The position numbers and the translations under genes were made by a program. The notes below the pieces were generated by a model. The model searched no databases, was not told where the DNA came from, and saw only the letters and a program-made list of their open reading frames with translations. Below, in pieces: positions 48,741 to 60,940 of a stretch of DNA of 64,000 nucleotides. Source of the stretch: Bugula neritina (lineage: Eukaryota > Bryozoa > Gymnolaemata > Cheilostomatida > Bugulidae); assembly GCA_964035545.1 (NCBI GenBank), contig OZ037768.1, positions 16,585,375 through 16,649,374 of the forward strand, given 5' to 3'. Position 1 is the stretch's first letter. Each line of letters opens with the position of its first letter.

Positions 48741-49064
48741 AAGCAATGCCTGCACATCGAGAAGCGGAACGGGGGACTCACTAATCTAAGGGAGGGCACC
48801 GTCTATCGGTGAGAGCATGGCCACCTTTGGACCGAAACCCACTCAGACGATGTCCAGGCACTTCGGGCCAACCCCACTCTATATCAAAATGTCAAGGAGC
48901 TGTGCCGACTCTAGGAGGCGCTACCCGGCACTGTAGCGGACATATTCCGGGCCAAGAAAGAGGGCCGACGACCTAGCGAGAATCAGCAGTGGCAGAGAGA
49001 CGTTGAGTTCCAACTCCTCTGTCGTCGTTGGGATTTCCTAAAGGTTAGTCCTGATGGCCTCCTG

Positions 49065-49948
49065 ATGATAACGCTAGCAGCAGACAACCGTCAGCAGGAG
49101 AAAGACCGCGTCATCTGTTCACGCGCCCTCCAACGAGAACTGATTTGGGACACCCATAATCAGGTTCATGCTAAAGCTAGTCAGGTCATCAGGTGTCTGC
49201 AGCTGCGTTGGTACTGGCCCGGAATGACTCAGGATGTACGACTGCCAGTAGGGCAGTGCAAGGTCTGCCAAGCTACTAAGCATGGCTGCCCAACGGAAAT
49301 CACTGGTCGGCGCCGGCTATACGCTGGTCGACCGTGGCAAGCAGTGGCGGTAGACCTCGTTGGACCTATGCCGTTATCCACCAGAGGGAACACCTGGATA
49401 CTAGTGCTCAAGGACCACTATACCCGGTGGGCAAATGCCCCGGCTGTTCTAGATGCATCGGCCCCCACAGTGGCCCAGGCCCTGAACCAAAATGTATTCT
49501 GCTACATAGGGTTACCGGAACAGATACATACGGACCAGGGTGCCCAGTTTCAATTCCAGCTCATGGGGTACCTCTGCCGGATATGGAGGTGAACCAAAGT
49601 CAGACCACCCCATATCACATACAAGAGAACGGAGTCGTCGAGCAGAGTAACCGGATGTTGGGTGATGCCCTCAGAAGCCTGCTCCTCGATTTAGGTCAGG
49701 AAAAATGAGACGTGGTGCTACCACAAATCATGCGGGCCCATCACAGCACACCACACTCCACTACACAGGAGACCCCAAACTTCTTGATGTTAGGCCGGGA
49801 GATGCGAGTTCCGGAACACCTGACATACCATGTTCCAGCCCCCGAGTCTCCAGTACATGAGTACGTGGGGAGACTAATAAAGATTATGGGCAAGGCTCAT
49901 GATGCACTGCGGGCCCAGCAGTGGCAGATTTGCACAGAAAACTCATAA
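49065..49948 (+). pseudogene. Ty3/gypsy integrase (broken)
   Basis: The HHCC zinc site (HNQVH, CKVC) and the core begin in one frame: AVDLVGP (first Asp) and IHTDQGAQF (second Asp). A frame change at about 49,570-49,590 leads to NGVVEQSNRMLGD (catalytic Glu). A TGA at 49706-49708 follows. The DDE-type core inserts cDNA into the genome in active relatives. Confidence 0.85.
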
Positions 49949-50586
49949 GGGCTCCCCTTGTACTAGGTTGGAGACTGGGTGTGGCTAGTGAGCTATCATA
50001 GGCGGCGCGGACAGTCGGCTAAACCTCAGCTTAAGTTCGTGGGTTTCTACTGCATGGTGGAAGTGCTGCCCAACCACACATATTGTGTGGAGCGTTCTGG
50101 ACAGACTTTGGTTCAGAGCGAGCAGCGCTTAAAGCCATACCATATTAGCCCCAATGCGGTAAGCCAGGCTCCACCCCTCCTGGAGCTCAACCGCCAACCC
50201 AATCATCGGGGGAGAGTAACCCAACTCAGAGAAGTAGAAATATTTGTCTGTAGGAGGCCAGAGCAAGAACAGACTTCTCTGCTAGAGCAGCTGGAACAGC
50301 AGCAGCGAAAAGAGCGGCAGCAGCAACAGACACTAGGGCCAGCACTCCTCTGGGGGAGGACACCCTCACCCGTGTTATGGGTGAAGGCAAGGACCCCCCT
50401 ACCCTGACGGCCGAAGAATCACCAGCAACAGTACTACCAGAGTCAAACCCTCTAGAGAAGCCAGAGAGACAGGAGATCCCTCATATATCTGACAGATTAT
50501 CACGACGGGCACCTAGGGTTACCTCCCGAAGTGGTAATTCATCCAACATGCATAACTATTCTCACTTGGTTGGTAAATTCCTCTAA
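49949..50586 (+). pseudogene. Ty3/gypsy pol C-terminal tail
   Basis: VGDWVW, SYHRRRGQSAK, FVGFY, then a Gln/Glu-rich tail. It matches the window start (1-132 and 890-1380) and shows the uninterrupted target of the MITE there. Two frames are used, with a break near 50,380. Confidence 0.7.
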
Positions 50587-50655
50587 TACCCCGGAAATTT
50601 CCAACAAGCAAAAGAATTTTTAAACCAAATTTCGGAGGGCACGCGATCGTCTGAG

Positions 50656-52052
50656 TTGTCTCTTCGAAACTTGATGGAAATTTCAGACGATCATGTGATC
50701 GAAGACTCGGCAGGTAGGAGTTTTGAAACACGAGGCTCGGCCATTTTTACTACTGAGGACGCGCGAGTCACACGCAATTTTAAATCTCCAAATTATACTA
50801 AAATTAAAAATAAAATTATCAAAATGGGTATCACTCTTCCTGAGGAGACCACCACACAATCAGGTGTTTCTTTAGAGTCAGATCCTCCGCTATGGGAGTC
50901 TAACCCAACTACTATTAACTGGGCAACACTAGATTCTTTTGAATCTACCTTATTAGAGGAAGATATTGATGTGGGTCTAGGAGATGACTCTCTCCACGAC
51001 TTCTTGCTAGACCAAGACGTGGGGTCAGTCACTCTCTGCAACTCACCTCAACTTCCAATCTTTCATAAAGTGCCATACAAGCAACTGCCAAATTTTGGCG
51101 ATAGCGAGACCGGCCTTACACGGCCTCTGCTACCTGTTTTAGGCACTGACATGGAATGCGATGAGGCGAGTGAGAGTCATGTTGACACCTCCCTCAACCA
51201 GTTTCTGTGACGGCTCTCAGCAGCTCACAGGACGCTACTCACTCTACAGAGGTGCTATCCACCAGCATTAGTAGCTCTGTTGCCAACCCTGTGGAGCTTC
51301 AGCTAGCCGCGAGGGAGGAGCAGCACATACTACTCAGTGAGCCCTCCACTGCTCTGGATGATGAAGAAAACCCTCTGAGACTGGCTCTATCTCAGGCACG
51401 GGTAAATCGCCAGTATTGGGTGTCTCAGGACACCAATCTTAAGATTGGTGAGACATGCGAAGGGTCGGGCAACCGCATCTGCCGCCAGTGTATGAGGAAG
51501 TTCTCCTCTACTCGGCGGCTGCGGGTTCACGCCTCTCAGCACTATGTGAATGTATTCTGCCTGTGTGGCAAATACTCTTATCAGCGCGATTATGTGCTGA
51601 GACATCAGCACATATAGCGCTGCCACATGGGCTATACCTTTGTGGTGGACCAGGTCACTTTCCTGAAGCTATGGGACTTTATCTTGCCGCACGTTGCGGA
51701 CCCCCACAAGCGCGCCACCCTCGGCCAGGGGTTCCCAGCATGCCGTCCGGTACAGGAAGAAGATAGAGAGCTCGCCGCCGCCCTCCAACCAACAGCCACC
51801 CAGCCTCTTCGAGTTGTGCTGGCAAGGGTCGGTGACGGTGCCAGGGCCGGTGCTCTGGACCTGGGCCCCCGACCCTCGGCCGCGGGCAGACAACGAGGAC
51901 TAGAGCGTAGCGCTCCCCACTCACAGCCTCAACCCCGGCTAGAGGAAGAAGTGCGTCACTTGCGACTTCAGCTGCGGCGGTGTGAGGAGGACTTGACGCA
52001 ATTAGGGAGGCTTATCTACTGCCTGGATCGACACCGAGACAACACCCAGTAA
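50656..52052 (+). pseudogene. GC-rich broken ORF with a C2H2 finger, unknown
   Basis: Three stretches read as one: an acidic part to TGA 51208-51210, a shift of one base to the frame at 51,207, and an in-frame TAG at 51615-51617. The second part has a classic finger (CRQCMRKFSSTRRLRVH) and a second one (CLCGKYSY..LRH) whose last His lies just after the TAG. The end has a heptad-like helix (LEEEVRHLRLQLRRCEEDL). GC is far above the surroundings. It follows the gypsy tail in the same frame as the last ORF there, so it may belong to that element, or be a separate insert. I recognise no family. Confidence 0.55.
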
Positions 52053-52540
52053 AGGCAGTTTCTCACATGGCAATGTTGGTGGGGCTGTTTGTAATATGTA
52101 AAGCTGTATTATGCAGACATTATATGCATATATTTATAAACAGTCATAATTGTTAGCCTATCCTTACTGTCAGTTTTTACCTACAAAAGCTGATATTAGC
52201 TTCACTGTTCATCAGTAGAGAAGAGAATACAGATAGCAACATATCATCTACTCATACTCCAATTTCTTCCACCTCAGGAAAGTTGATTAGACGTAGGAGG
52301 AGATGTAAATAGTATGTCAAACACATGCACAGCCTCTGTTATAGTTTCTGAAACTTGTTAAGATTGTTAACTACTAAATATAGTCAGCTCGTTTGAAAGA
52401 CAACTCCAATTTCCTTACATGCAATTATCTATCTCTCATAAATAATTAATACCAACAAATTGTTATTATGTGCAACTATGTGTCATTAAATCACCTTTAA
52501 GACTATATTTTTGTTTTTTGTTGTGTTATTAGGAAGTCTC

Positions 52541-52765
52541 AGAACAAAATATATCTAAGACATGAAAACTTGGTATTCAGAGATGATTGGAAGAGAACTT
52601 AAAGAGAGCAGTGACTGTGAATCTGTGGGCTCAGCTATGCCAGTCTCTCCTTTTGTGTTAAACATAAAAGTCTCAGATGATGAAAAATATGGTTGAATAA
52701 AATCAAGATTGACCAGTTTTATCAAAAGTATTTTATACAAGTTCCTCGATATAACAAAATCCAAC
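52541..52765 (+). pseudogene. Acidic terminal exon, type Y1, copy 5 (frameshifted)
   Basis: After TGTGTTATTAG, KSQNK is followed by an extra base. The WYPE part is out of frame; later codons for SSDCESVGSAM and SPFV are still visible. Confidence 0.5.
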
Positions 52766-52781
52766 TTTTTGGTGGTCTTTC

Positions 52782-52994
52782 ATGCAAGTGGGTGCACTTT
52801 ATGTATTTTTAGCTGCAGAAATGTTAGGAAAAAAGCGTGAAGAAAGCAGTGACTATGAATCTCAAAGCTCAACTATGCCAGTCTCTCATTTTGTGTCAAA
52901 CATAGAAGTCTCAGATGATGAAAAATATGGTTGTATAAAACCAAGATTAACCGGTTTTACCAGACATAACTTAGATCAGCTTTCTTTGGTATAA
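52782..52994 (+). CDS. Acidic terminal exon, type Y2, copy 5
   Basis: Open frame across GTATTTTTAG: AEMLGKKREESSDYESQSS, SHFVSNIEVSDDEKYGC, KPRLTGFTRHN, ending QLSLV and stop. If the acceptor is used the exon starts at about 52,812. Confidence 0.4.
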   Translation: MQVGALYVFLAAEMLGKKREESSDYESQSSTMPVSHFVSNIEVSDDEKYGCIKPRLTGFTRHNLDQLSLV

Positions 52995-53322
52995 CAAAGC
53001 CTATCTCTTTGTAGTGTTTTAAGTGGATACACTTCATGAACTTCAGCTGAAAAGAAAGAACGCTGAATTATTCTACCTGGTTACCATAAGAAATAATTTG
53101 GCAAAAAAGAGAAAGAAGGCAACCAAAACAGACAAATACAGTCACGGCTGAAAAGCAGTGAATTGACATTTTGATCTTCATTCTAGCTAACTAATAAACT
53201 AAGTATTCCAAATGTTAAAGATGAGTTTTCTTCAGACTATTAATATTTATAGAAAATGTTTACTACAGTTAACATGATTTGTATATTTTATATGTCTTGC
53301 TAACTTGACTCAGCAATGGGTC

Positions 53323-56300
53323 ATTCCGCGTCAACTCAACCAATGGCCCACGCCTTTGCGTCTCAGATTTTGTTCATATTTACACCAAATGGACCTACAC
53401 ATGTCTTGAGTGCTATTCTTGAGTATTTCTGGTCTGACACAAAAACCTTTTGAGAAATGAATATTTCCATGAACAAAGGTTGGGAAAAATTTTGGGGAAA
53501 ATTTGCGATTTTTACTTTTAGACCAATTTGTAAACGTCCATATCTCCATTATTTTTCCAGACTGAGCCTTAAAATTTGGTGTGTGATTTGATAACACTTA
53601 TCAATTTGCACTAGTAGTAACACATACTGCAGAATACTTTGTGTGCATATATGCTAAGCCATTGAATATTGGAAAATTTTTATGAATTTTGAAAAATTTC
53701 GAATATTTGCCACATCACAAAAGGCGTTAATTTTTATTTTACTTCCATAAATTTTTATCCATAAATAGTTTATTATGGTTACTTTATACTCCTTAATTTG
53801 TGTAATTTTGAAAATAATATTTTCTGAGATATAGACACCCAAAGTGAAGAAAATGTGAAAATTCGCCTAACTTCACAAGGATGTAACCCGATGTTTGAAT
53901 ACAGTAAAATCTTTCAAACAAGCATTTTCTGTAACATCATTTAGTGTATTTTGTAGATTCATAAATTTCGACGTCCTTATATTGTCCAAACTTGAAGTAA
54001 ATTGCACGGAAAAATGGTATGCGTACGAAAATCGGCAAAATGCAATTTTTCAATATAATATGTTGGGATCATACATTTTTTATTATTCATATTGTTCAAA
54101 ATATCAAGTAGATACATATATGTTTCCTATATATGTCAAATCTACTGAAGATTACGATAAAATCTGATTTGTGTGTAATATCGTAAGAAAAATTCTGCCG
54201 ATCGGCATTATATGATATTCCCATTAGGTTTCAGGTAGCAATTGTTATTTCTGTGAGTGAATGGTGTGAAACAGCTGAAATCTTGCTGAAATCAAGTACA
54301 TTAAGTAGCTGAGACAAGGGTAGCTTCAAAAAACATACCCAAATATAACACCATGGCCCTGAACACAATAGGCCTAATTAATTCGGCGACAGTGGTGTTT
54401 AATACATGCCGGAAATAATTGTGGCTTTTGAAACAGATGTGCCGAAATATAGCAGATTGGTCCGCACCCTAATCAGGTTAATAATTTGCCCAGGCTAAGA
54501 ATAATATTCATCATCCTAAAAAAATCTACAACTTTTTCTTTTAAATGTGGAGAGAATGGTCTTCCAACTTTACCATCTGGTTCAAACAGAATTCCCTTTG
54601 CAGTTTTCTGGCTTGCTGGGCCAGGTAATTGTTTGCTCCAGATTCTATGGCTGTTCTATCGATGGTCCAGCTTTTCGTGCTAATGTCAATAACTGGACCC
54701 TCTCTAGTCACAAGAAAACTTTCGCGTCCTTATTCAAGGATCAAGGATCATCAATTTGTTCAAATCTTTATGATTATTACGCTTCATATAGACATTTGTT
54801 GCTTCTGGGTGGAGTTCTTCTTCATCTATGACAAAGACTGTTTCTACCTTTTCAGTAATGACCTCCTGCAATTTCTTTCGTTTTTTTCCTATAGTTCACT
54901 CTACTGGATGGGCTAATTTTTGCAACTTTCAAGGGAGAAGCTCCCAATTCTGTCATTCTAGTGTTTAGTGTCTGCGCCTCCTTCTCAACTTCAAGAAATG
55001 CATCACTTTCAGTTTCCTGAGAGTATTCTGAGAGCTCATCTTTTTTTAAAGCAATTAATATTGCACAGTTCCTCTCAGTTTCTACAGTTCAATGGAGTAG
55101 AATTATACCAGGAGAGCCCTAAAAATTAGCCCTTCCAGTAAAGTGAACTATGGGGAAAAAAACAGAATCGAGTGGGGGAGGTCATTGCTAAGAAGGTTGC
55201 CACAGTTGCAAGTATAGAGGGAGAGGAACTCCACCCAGAATCAACAAATGCCTATATAAAGCCTAATAATTATAAAGATTTGAACATATTAATATGTCCC
55301 TTGAATAAGGTAAAAGTTTCTTTGGGACAAAAGAAGGTCCAGTTATTGACATTGGCACCAGAAAGCTGGACCATTGATAAGACATCTATAGAATTTGGAG
55401 TAAACAATTATCGTTGTGTTTTAAGTTAGAGAAATAAATATTTATTATGGTAACAGACTGAAGAAATAGCACCGTAAAAAAAGGTTATTTCATGAGTTAC
55501 AAGTTGCCAGTACAAGTGTGAAATGCAAGTCTGGATAAGAGAAAAACTGCTGGGTCTTTATAGTCGTAAAAAGTTAGCTTTTGTGTATTAGCTATAATGA
55601 AAATGGAAAAGCATAATATAGCTGAGATGACATGTGAAAAGCTATCATGTATTAGAAAAAAGCTTTCCCAGCTTATGTATAAACCCAACAATTACCTTGC
55701 ACAGCAAGCCAAAAGACTGCAAAAGGAGTTCTGTCTGAACCAGATACTAAAGTCGGAAGACCATTGCTTCCAGTTATGAAAAAGAGAGTTGTAAATTTTT
55801 TCAGGATGATGAACATTGGACATGGCATGACGCCAATTACTTGATTTTTTAACCAGTACTGACCAAATTAGGGCGAAGTTAGGGCCATTTTGCTATATTT
55901 CGGCACATCTGTTTCAAAAGCCACAATTATTTCCGGCATGTATTAAACACCACTGTCGTCGAATTAATTAGGCCTATTGTGTTCAGGGCCATGGTGTTAT
56001 ATTTGGGTATGTTTTTTGAAGCTACCCTTGCCTCAGCTACTTAATGTACTTGATTCCAGCAAGATTTCAGCTGTTTCACACCATTCACTCACAGAAATAA
56101 CAATTGCTACCTGAAACCTAATAGGAATATCATATAATGCCGATCGGCAGAATTTTTCTTACGATATTACACACAAATCAGATTTTATCGTAATCTTCAG
56201 TAGATTTGACATATATAGGAAACATATATGTATCTACTTGATATTTTGAACAATATTAATAATAAAAAATGTATGATCCCAACATATTATATTGAAAAAT

Positions 56301-57036
56301 TGCATTTTGCCGATTTTCGTACGCATACCATTTTTCCGTGCGATTTACTTCAAGTTTGGACAATATAAGGACGTCGAAATTTATGAATCTACAAAATACA
56401 CTAAATGACGTTACAGAAAATGCTTGTTTGAAAGATTTTACTGTATTCAAACATCGGGTTACATCCTTGTGAAGTTAGGCGAATTTTCACATTTTCTTCA
56501 CTTTAGGTGTCTATATCTCGGAAAATATTATTTTCAAAATTACACAAATTAAGGAGTATAAAGTAACCATAATAAACTATTTATGGATAAAAATTTATGG
56601 AAGTAAAATAAAAATTAACGCCTTTTGTGATGTGGCAAATATTCGAAATTTTTCAAAATTCATAAAAATTTGCCAATATTCAATGGCTTAGCATATATGC
56701 ACACAAAGTATTATGCAGTATGTGTTATTACTAGTGCAAATTGATAGGTGTTATCAAATCGCACACCAAATTTTAAGGCTCAGTCTGGAAAAATAATGGA
56801 GATATGGACGTTTACAAATTGGTCTAAAAGTAAAAATCGCAAATTTTCCTCAAAATTTTTCCCAACCTTTGTTCATGGAAATATTCATTTCTCAAAAAGT
56901 TTTTGTGTCAGGCCAGAAATATTCAAGAATAGCACTCAAGACATGTGTAGGTCCATTTGGTGTAAATATGAACAAAATCTGAGACGCAAAGGCGTGGGAC
57001 TTTCTGAAATTTGGTTGATTTGACACGGAATGACCC
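53323..57036. mobile_element. Foldback DNA transposon, 3.7 kb, CAAT duplication
   Basis: It starts GGGTCATTCCGCGTCAA and ends with the inverse (TTGACACGGAATGACCC). The outer arms (53,323 to about 54,455 and about 55,885 to 57,036) are long, highly similar inverted repeats. The inner parts are also inverted copies, more diverged, leaving only about 200 bp unpaired near 55,000. CAAT flanks both ends. Copies of the host unit at 26,195 and 40,390 show the empty site with one CAAT. The inner arms hold coding-like remnants (LTLAPESWTIDKT; NNYLAQQAKRLQKEFCLNQ) in both orientations. No complete transposase is present, so it is nonautonomous. Superfamily unresolved. Confidence 0.85.
55172..55429 (+). 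pseudogene. Transposon-encoded protein remnant in the right inner arm
   Basis: VKVSLGQKKVQLLTLAPESW, TIDKTSIEFGVNNY resembles, from memory, the start of a family of transposon-related proteins common in cnidarians and other invertebrates. It is broken after NNY by about 280 bp of inserted sequence and resumes at about 55,670 as NNYLAQQAKRLQKEF. A matching, uninterrupted fragment is found inverted in the left arm (54,500-54,900). Confidence 0.45.
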
Positions 57037-58404
57037 CAATGCAAAGTCATGAACCCTTATCTGTTGCACCCCAAAGGTCTACTTTCAGATCACAGATTGA
57101 GTATGAGAGCTCACTGCACTGGCTGTTTTAGCTTCATAGCTTGAGTACACAATATTTCAGCAAAAGTAATAAAGTAGCATGAACATTTTGCAAAACTATC
57201 TTGTGTTTTATATAATTGAAGTATACAAGCAGCTATTTTTTCATCAAAACTGAAATGTGCCAGAAACAATCAGGTTTACTACAGGTTCTATGAAATCTGA
57301 AGAAAATTGCAAGCATATTTCTATTTTTTCTATTTTTAGTGGAATGTTAGAAAAACTAAAATAGTAAAAAATAATAGACATTTTGGAAAATAGTGAGTTA
57401 TTAGAAGGAAATTATTATAACTTTAGAAAAAAAATTATGATATAGCTGATAACATTTACTAACAATACTCTCACAGCTTTTATTTATAGAAGTTCAATTT
57501 CAGGAATTTTAATAGATTATAGAGAACCATTTAACCCTGTTGACCACAAACCTTCATTTTATAATTTAAAAAAAATAATTGCAGTGATGGAACAATAAAA
57601 AGACTCAAAAGCTATCTAATCAACTGTACTCAAGTGACAAAAAATTTAAGAAGATTTCTTTTGGGCATAAACAGTTATTAGTTCGCAGATTTTACAGAGT
57701 CACAATTTAGGAAGTCTAACCCATATATCTATGCAGACGTTACTGGTCGTTTTATAAAACCAAAAGACATAAACATTGTATTCTCAAGATTACCAAAAAT
57801 CGCCAATCATTTTACAAATTTTGAGTAACTAACCAATTGATCACAGACATGCCAACAATTAACTGAAATGAAATGTCCTCAGAATAGAATTAATACAGTT
57901 TTCTTCAAGTAATCTTCTCTTTACTCAATCAAATACTTATAGGTTCTTTTGCACATATTGTACATTGATCTACAATTGTTATTTATACTAACTACATTAT
58001 TTTTATAAAGACTAAAAAGTGTTGTGTTTGAGGGGTTAATATTGAATGTTTATAGTTTTGATTTATCTGCTCACAGAATAAAAATCGCTCACCTGCATTC
58101 TGAAGAGCAAATCGCACAATAAGTAAGTAGCTATACAGTTAAAAAGTATTCAACAGTATAACAAACATAAATTTATGCTATCACTGATCAATCATGCAGC
58201 ATTTGCATGAATATAACTCAGCTGCTTTTTACTGAAAGCTTTTTCAAATATAGCCAACACTACACGGCTGCCGGTAAACGTTATTTACATCATTCATACT
58301 GTGAGCTATTTAGACAAAAAACATAGTAAAATTTATGTAGATTTTATTTTCAATAACTTTTTACTATACTTTTTTGCTCATCAGCTGTGTACAGATCATC
58401 TAGC
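57037..58404. repeat. Repeat unit copy 5, right part
   Basis: It resumes the unit after the transposon and runs, as the inverse of copies 3 and 4, to exon 1 of zinc-finger gene E. The minus strand carries TGCTCTTCAGAATGCAG/GTGAGC at about 58,092. No gene seen. Confidence 0.7.
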
Positions 58405-58423
58405 ATGTCGGTTTGTCCACCAT
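58405..58423 (+). CDS. Zinc-finger gene E, exon 1 (19 nt)
   Basis: ATG TCG GTT TGT CCA CCA T and GTAAGT; the leader CTGTGTACAGATCATCTAGC is conserved. Confidence 0.75.
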
Positions 58424-58571
58424 GTAAGTATAATAACATTTTGTAAAACCCGATAATTATATGTCAATAATGGAAATGAACTTTTTACAAAATTTGGAGA
58501 CAAGTTTTCATTAAATCTGTTAGTAATTATTAGTATAAGCATTTGATAGGTCTTTCTTTGTTGTGTTGTAG

Positions 58572-58988
58572 TTATTGAGCATCAAAAGATTCTTGAAACA
58601 CCCAACCACTATGAGCAAGAAACAAGCCATATCTTTGAACATGGCGTATGGCAATATAACACTGGTTTAGTGACTTCAATGACTCCAGATACTCAACACT
58701 TTTTCAGTATGCCAGCTGCAGTACCTGACGCTCACTTATGGGATGATGTTGAGAGGGTAACTCCTGTCACCTTTGAAGACTTCACTCAAAGTTATAATAG
58801 TCTTCCTGTAAACTCAGTCATTTCCTTTCCTACAATCAATTCGGATAATCATATCTCAATCAACACGAAAGCTACAGTATATGACAACTATAATATACCA
58901 GAAGAACCTGATGTTCCTCTGTCTGAAGTTATCTCTGAGGCTTTTCAGGTTTTAGGAATGCATAATGAAGCAGATGGCAGTTCAATAG
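58572..58988 (+). CDS. Zinc-finger gene E, exon 2
   Basis: 417 nt between GTTGTAG and AATAG/GTGAGT, phase 1 at both ends. FEHGVWQYNTGL, DTQHFFSM, LWDDVERVTPVTFEDF, DVPLSEVISEAFQVLG are all in frame. No damage. Confidence 0.85.
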
Positions 58989-59937
58989 GTGAGTGTGTTT
59001 AAGTTGATAAAAGCAAAATCATCAAATCTTTCCCTTCACAGACAAAGTAAATTGATCAATCCATGGAATACCGGTGAATCTCTATTCCCGCAGCACCAAC
59101 ACCTGCATTCTTTGTATGCTTAGATCACACGCGTGTACTCTCTGCTTTAGTGATTGTTTAATTGTTAATGCTGAAGTAAGCATAATGCAATCTATATGGC
59201 ATGATTAGATTCACTATGGCATCCGGAGTCGACGTAGTCGGGTTCCCTGAATGCAAATTCGGGAGCTCAACTTTGCTGATTAAACTTTTCTTGAATTTTG
59301 GATGCCCTGAATCATTTCATTTGGTGGGTTCGAGTGTCTGCTGGTTGCCCAATTTGGATGAAGCATTTTACTGATATATAAGTAAGGTCAGATGCCTCAG
59401 CCAGTCAATTAAACTGGAACTGCACCTAGTAATGTTCTATTATCTATACATTTATATGTGACTATAATTGCCTTTTTGCAATTATACTGTTTGAAGAGTC
59501 AAACCTGGGCTCTGTAATAAGCAGATCTGCAGTACATCACAACTGACTGACACTTCCCGTCTTCTTTTTATTTCATTACAAAGAGTTGTTATGTTCTGGG
59601 CAAAGTAATATAAGAACTCTCACAACCCCCACTAGCAATTTTACTCTCTGCAATTCAACTACAATACAAAATTTTGGTGGTGGTAATTCTGAGATTCTAA
59701 GAGATAATTTGCTCCTAAACAAAAGAAGACACAGCAAAGCCTTGGACGGAGGTGATCGCCATATTGCGGCTGAGATGGTTGTTCCCTAGGGCCTAGTAGA
59801 AGAGGAGCAAACTCTACTACAGGCTGCCATCCTGGTCCTCCACATAGGACAGGCTGAATAGGCACTACCTGTCAACTGGCACCATCTTTAGGCTCCGGTC
59901 TTCAGCAGAGAAGGGGGCAGAGAAATTAATTACAGCC
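58989..59937. mobile_element. Intron 2 of gene E: decayed LTR-like region of a gypsy copy
   Basis: From about 59,200 the sequence (CCTGAATGCAAATTCGGGAG) resembles the leader at 44,940. It is richer in GC than the flanks and precedes a decayed gag. The precise LTR ends are not visible. Confidence 0.35.
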
Positions 59938-60252
59938 TTGAGTAATGTGGCGGCCGTTTCCAAAAATCTCTCTCATGTGGCACTCTTACACCTGTGGTCT
60001 TGTTTAACGTATTGGGCTAAACTCTGCAGGGTAGAAGCCAATGCAGACACTATCTTTGGGTGCTGTGATTCTAGTTTGGAACTGAGGCTCGAACTTAAGG
60101 TGCCTCTACAGAAGCATGCGACCCGGGTGGAGCGGTTGGTCCAGAGTGTTCATAATAATTTTGATAAGGCTAGCAGGAAGATTCTGTTGCTTTCAAAGCA
60201 TTCTTACAGTTATTTAGCAGCCTGGGACTACAGCCCCACGCATTGCAGCTAA
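59938..60252 (+). pseudogene. Decayed gypsy gag in intron 2 of gene E
   Basis: HVALLHLWSCLTYWAKLCRV, then LQKHATRVERLVQSVHN follow the same order as LQLQACLTGRAK and YHVNAVECIAQA in the gag at 45.5 kb. Weak but collinear. Confidence 0.5.
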
Positions 60253-60439
60253 GATTGAGACTGGGAAAAGGACTCTTAAATAATGGGAGACATATTTTTG
60301 GCTAGCTGATGTCACAAACAAGCAAACAAACAAACAAACTTGAATGATGCTGCCTGTGACAGCTGTACGAGCACCAAGTAGCACCTGGTGATGGAGCAGG
60401 GGCTAAGACATAGGCCTTACCAAGGTCATCGGCCTAAAA

Positions 60440-60910
60440 ATTCTTCTGGCTGACAAGATGATTTTGAGAAGACAACCGACTCACAGACTGGCTTAGAAGA
60501 AATTGAGCCGTCAGGGGCAACACAGTTTAAACCAGGACCTGATCTGCAATACATAGAGATCTCCAGTTGTTCTGGTCTGGAAAAAGATGGCAGCTGTAGA
60601 TTGTGCAAGAATTGTCGCAAAATTAACAACATGACCATCCAGGATGTTTGCCCCTCTCTCTGGTAAATGAGTCGCCAGATGCCCGGCACATTCTTTAGCT
60701 CATTGGAGCTGCTGAGCGCATACTGGCAAACACCTATCAGTTTTGATGACTAAGAAAAGGCAGCAAAAGGTATTGCAGTTTGAGCTGACATCCATTCTGG
60801 CTACCTCCCAACGACTCACGAAACATCCTCAGAGGTTTACACTAAAAGTCACTGCTCATCTATCTCAAAGATGTCATCGTGACCTCCCCATGCGTCAGCT
60901 TTCCATTTGT
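60440..60910 (+). pseudogene. Decayed gypsy reverse transcriptase in intron 2 of gene E
   Basis: Out-of-frame pieces of RT can be followed: SPVVLVWKK, KINNMTIQDVCPSL, then a region like LSAYWQTPISFDD, then a degraded IYLDDVIV (LIYLKDVIVTSP). Many stops and shifts; much older than the copy at 45-50 kb. Confidence 0.6.
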
Positions 60911-60940
60911 CTGCCCCCATCAGGGGGTTAGATGCTGTTA

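Larger units (their letters stand above)
52160..53322. repeat. Repeat unit copy 5, left part (plus strand)
   Basis: It contains the tail of an X exon (52,210-52,300), a Y1 exon and a Y2 exon. It ends at the CAAT target of the foldback transposon; the unit resumes at 57,037. Confidence 0.7.

Noticed and set aside
50580-50640. 3' LTR of the gypsy element
   Set aside because: Only CCGGAA is shared with the 5' leader; no extended match was found up to 52.1 kb.
53331-54167. ORFs in the arms of the foldback element (also 56256-57023)
   Set aside because: The two arms give mirrored ORFs on opposite strands; no recognised domain, and the frames are not longer than chance in this composition.
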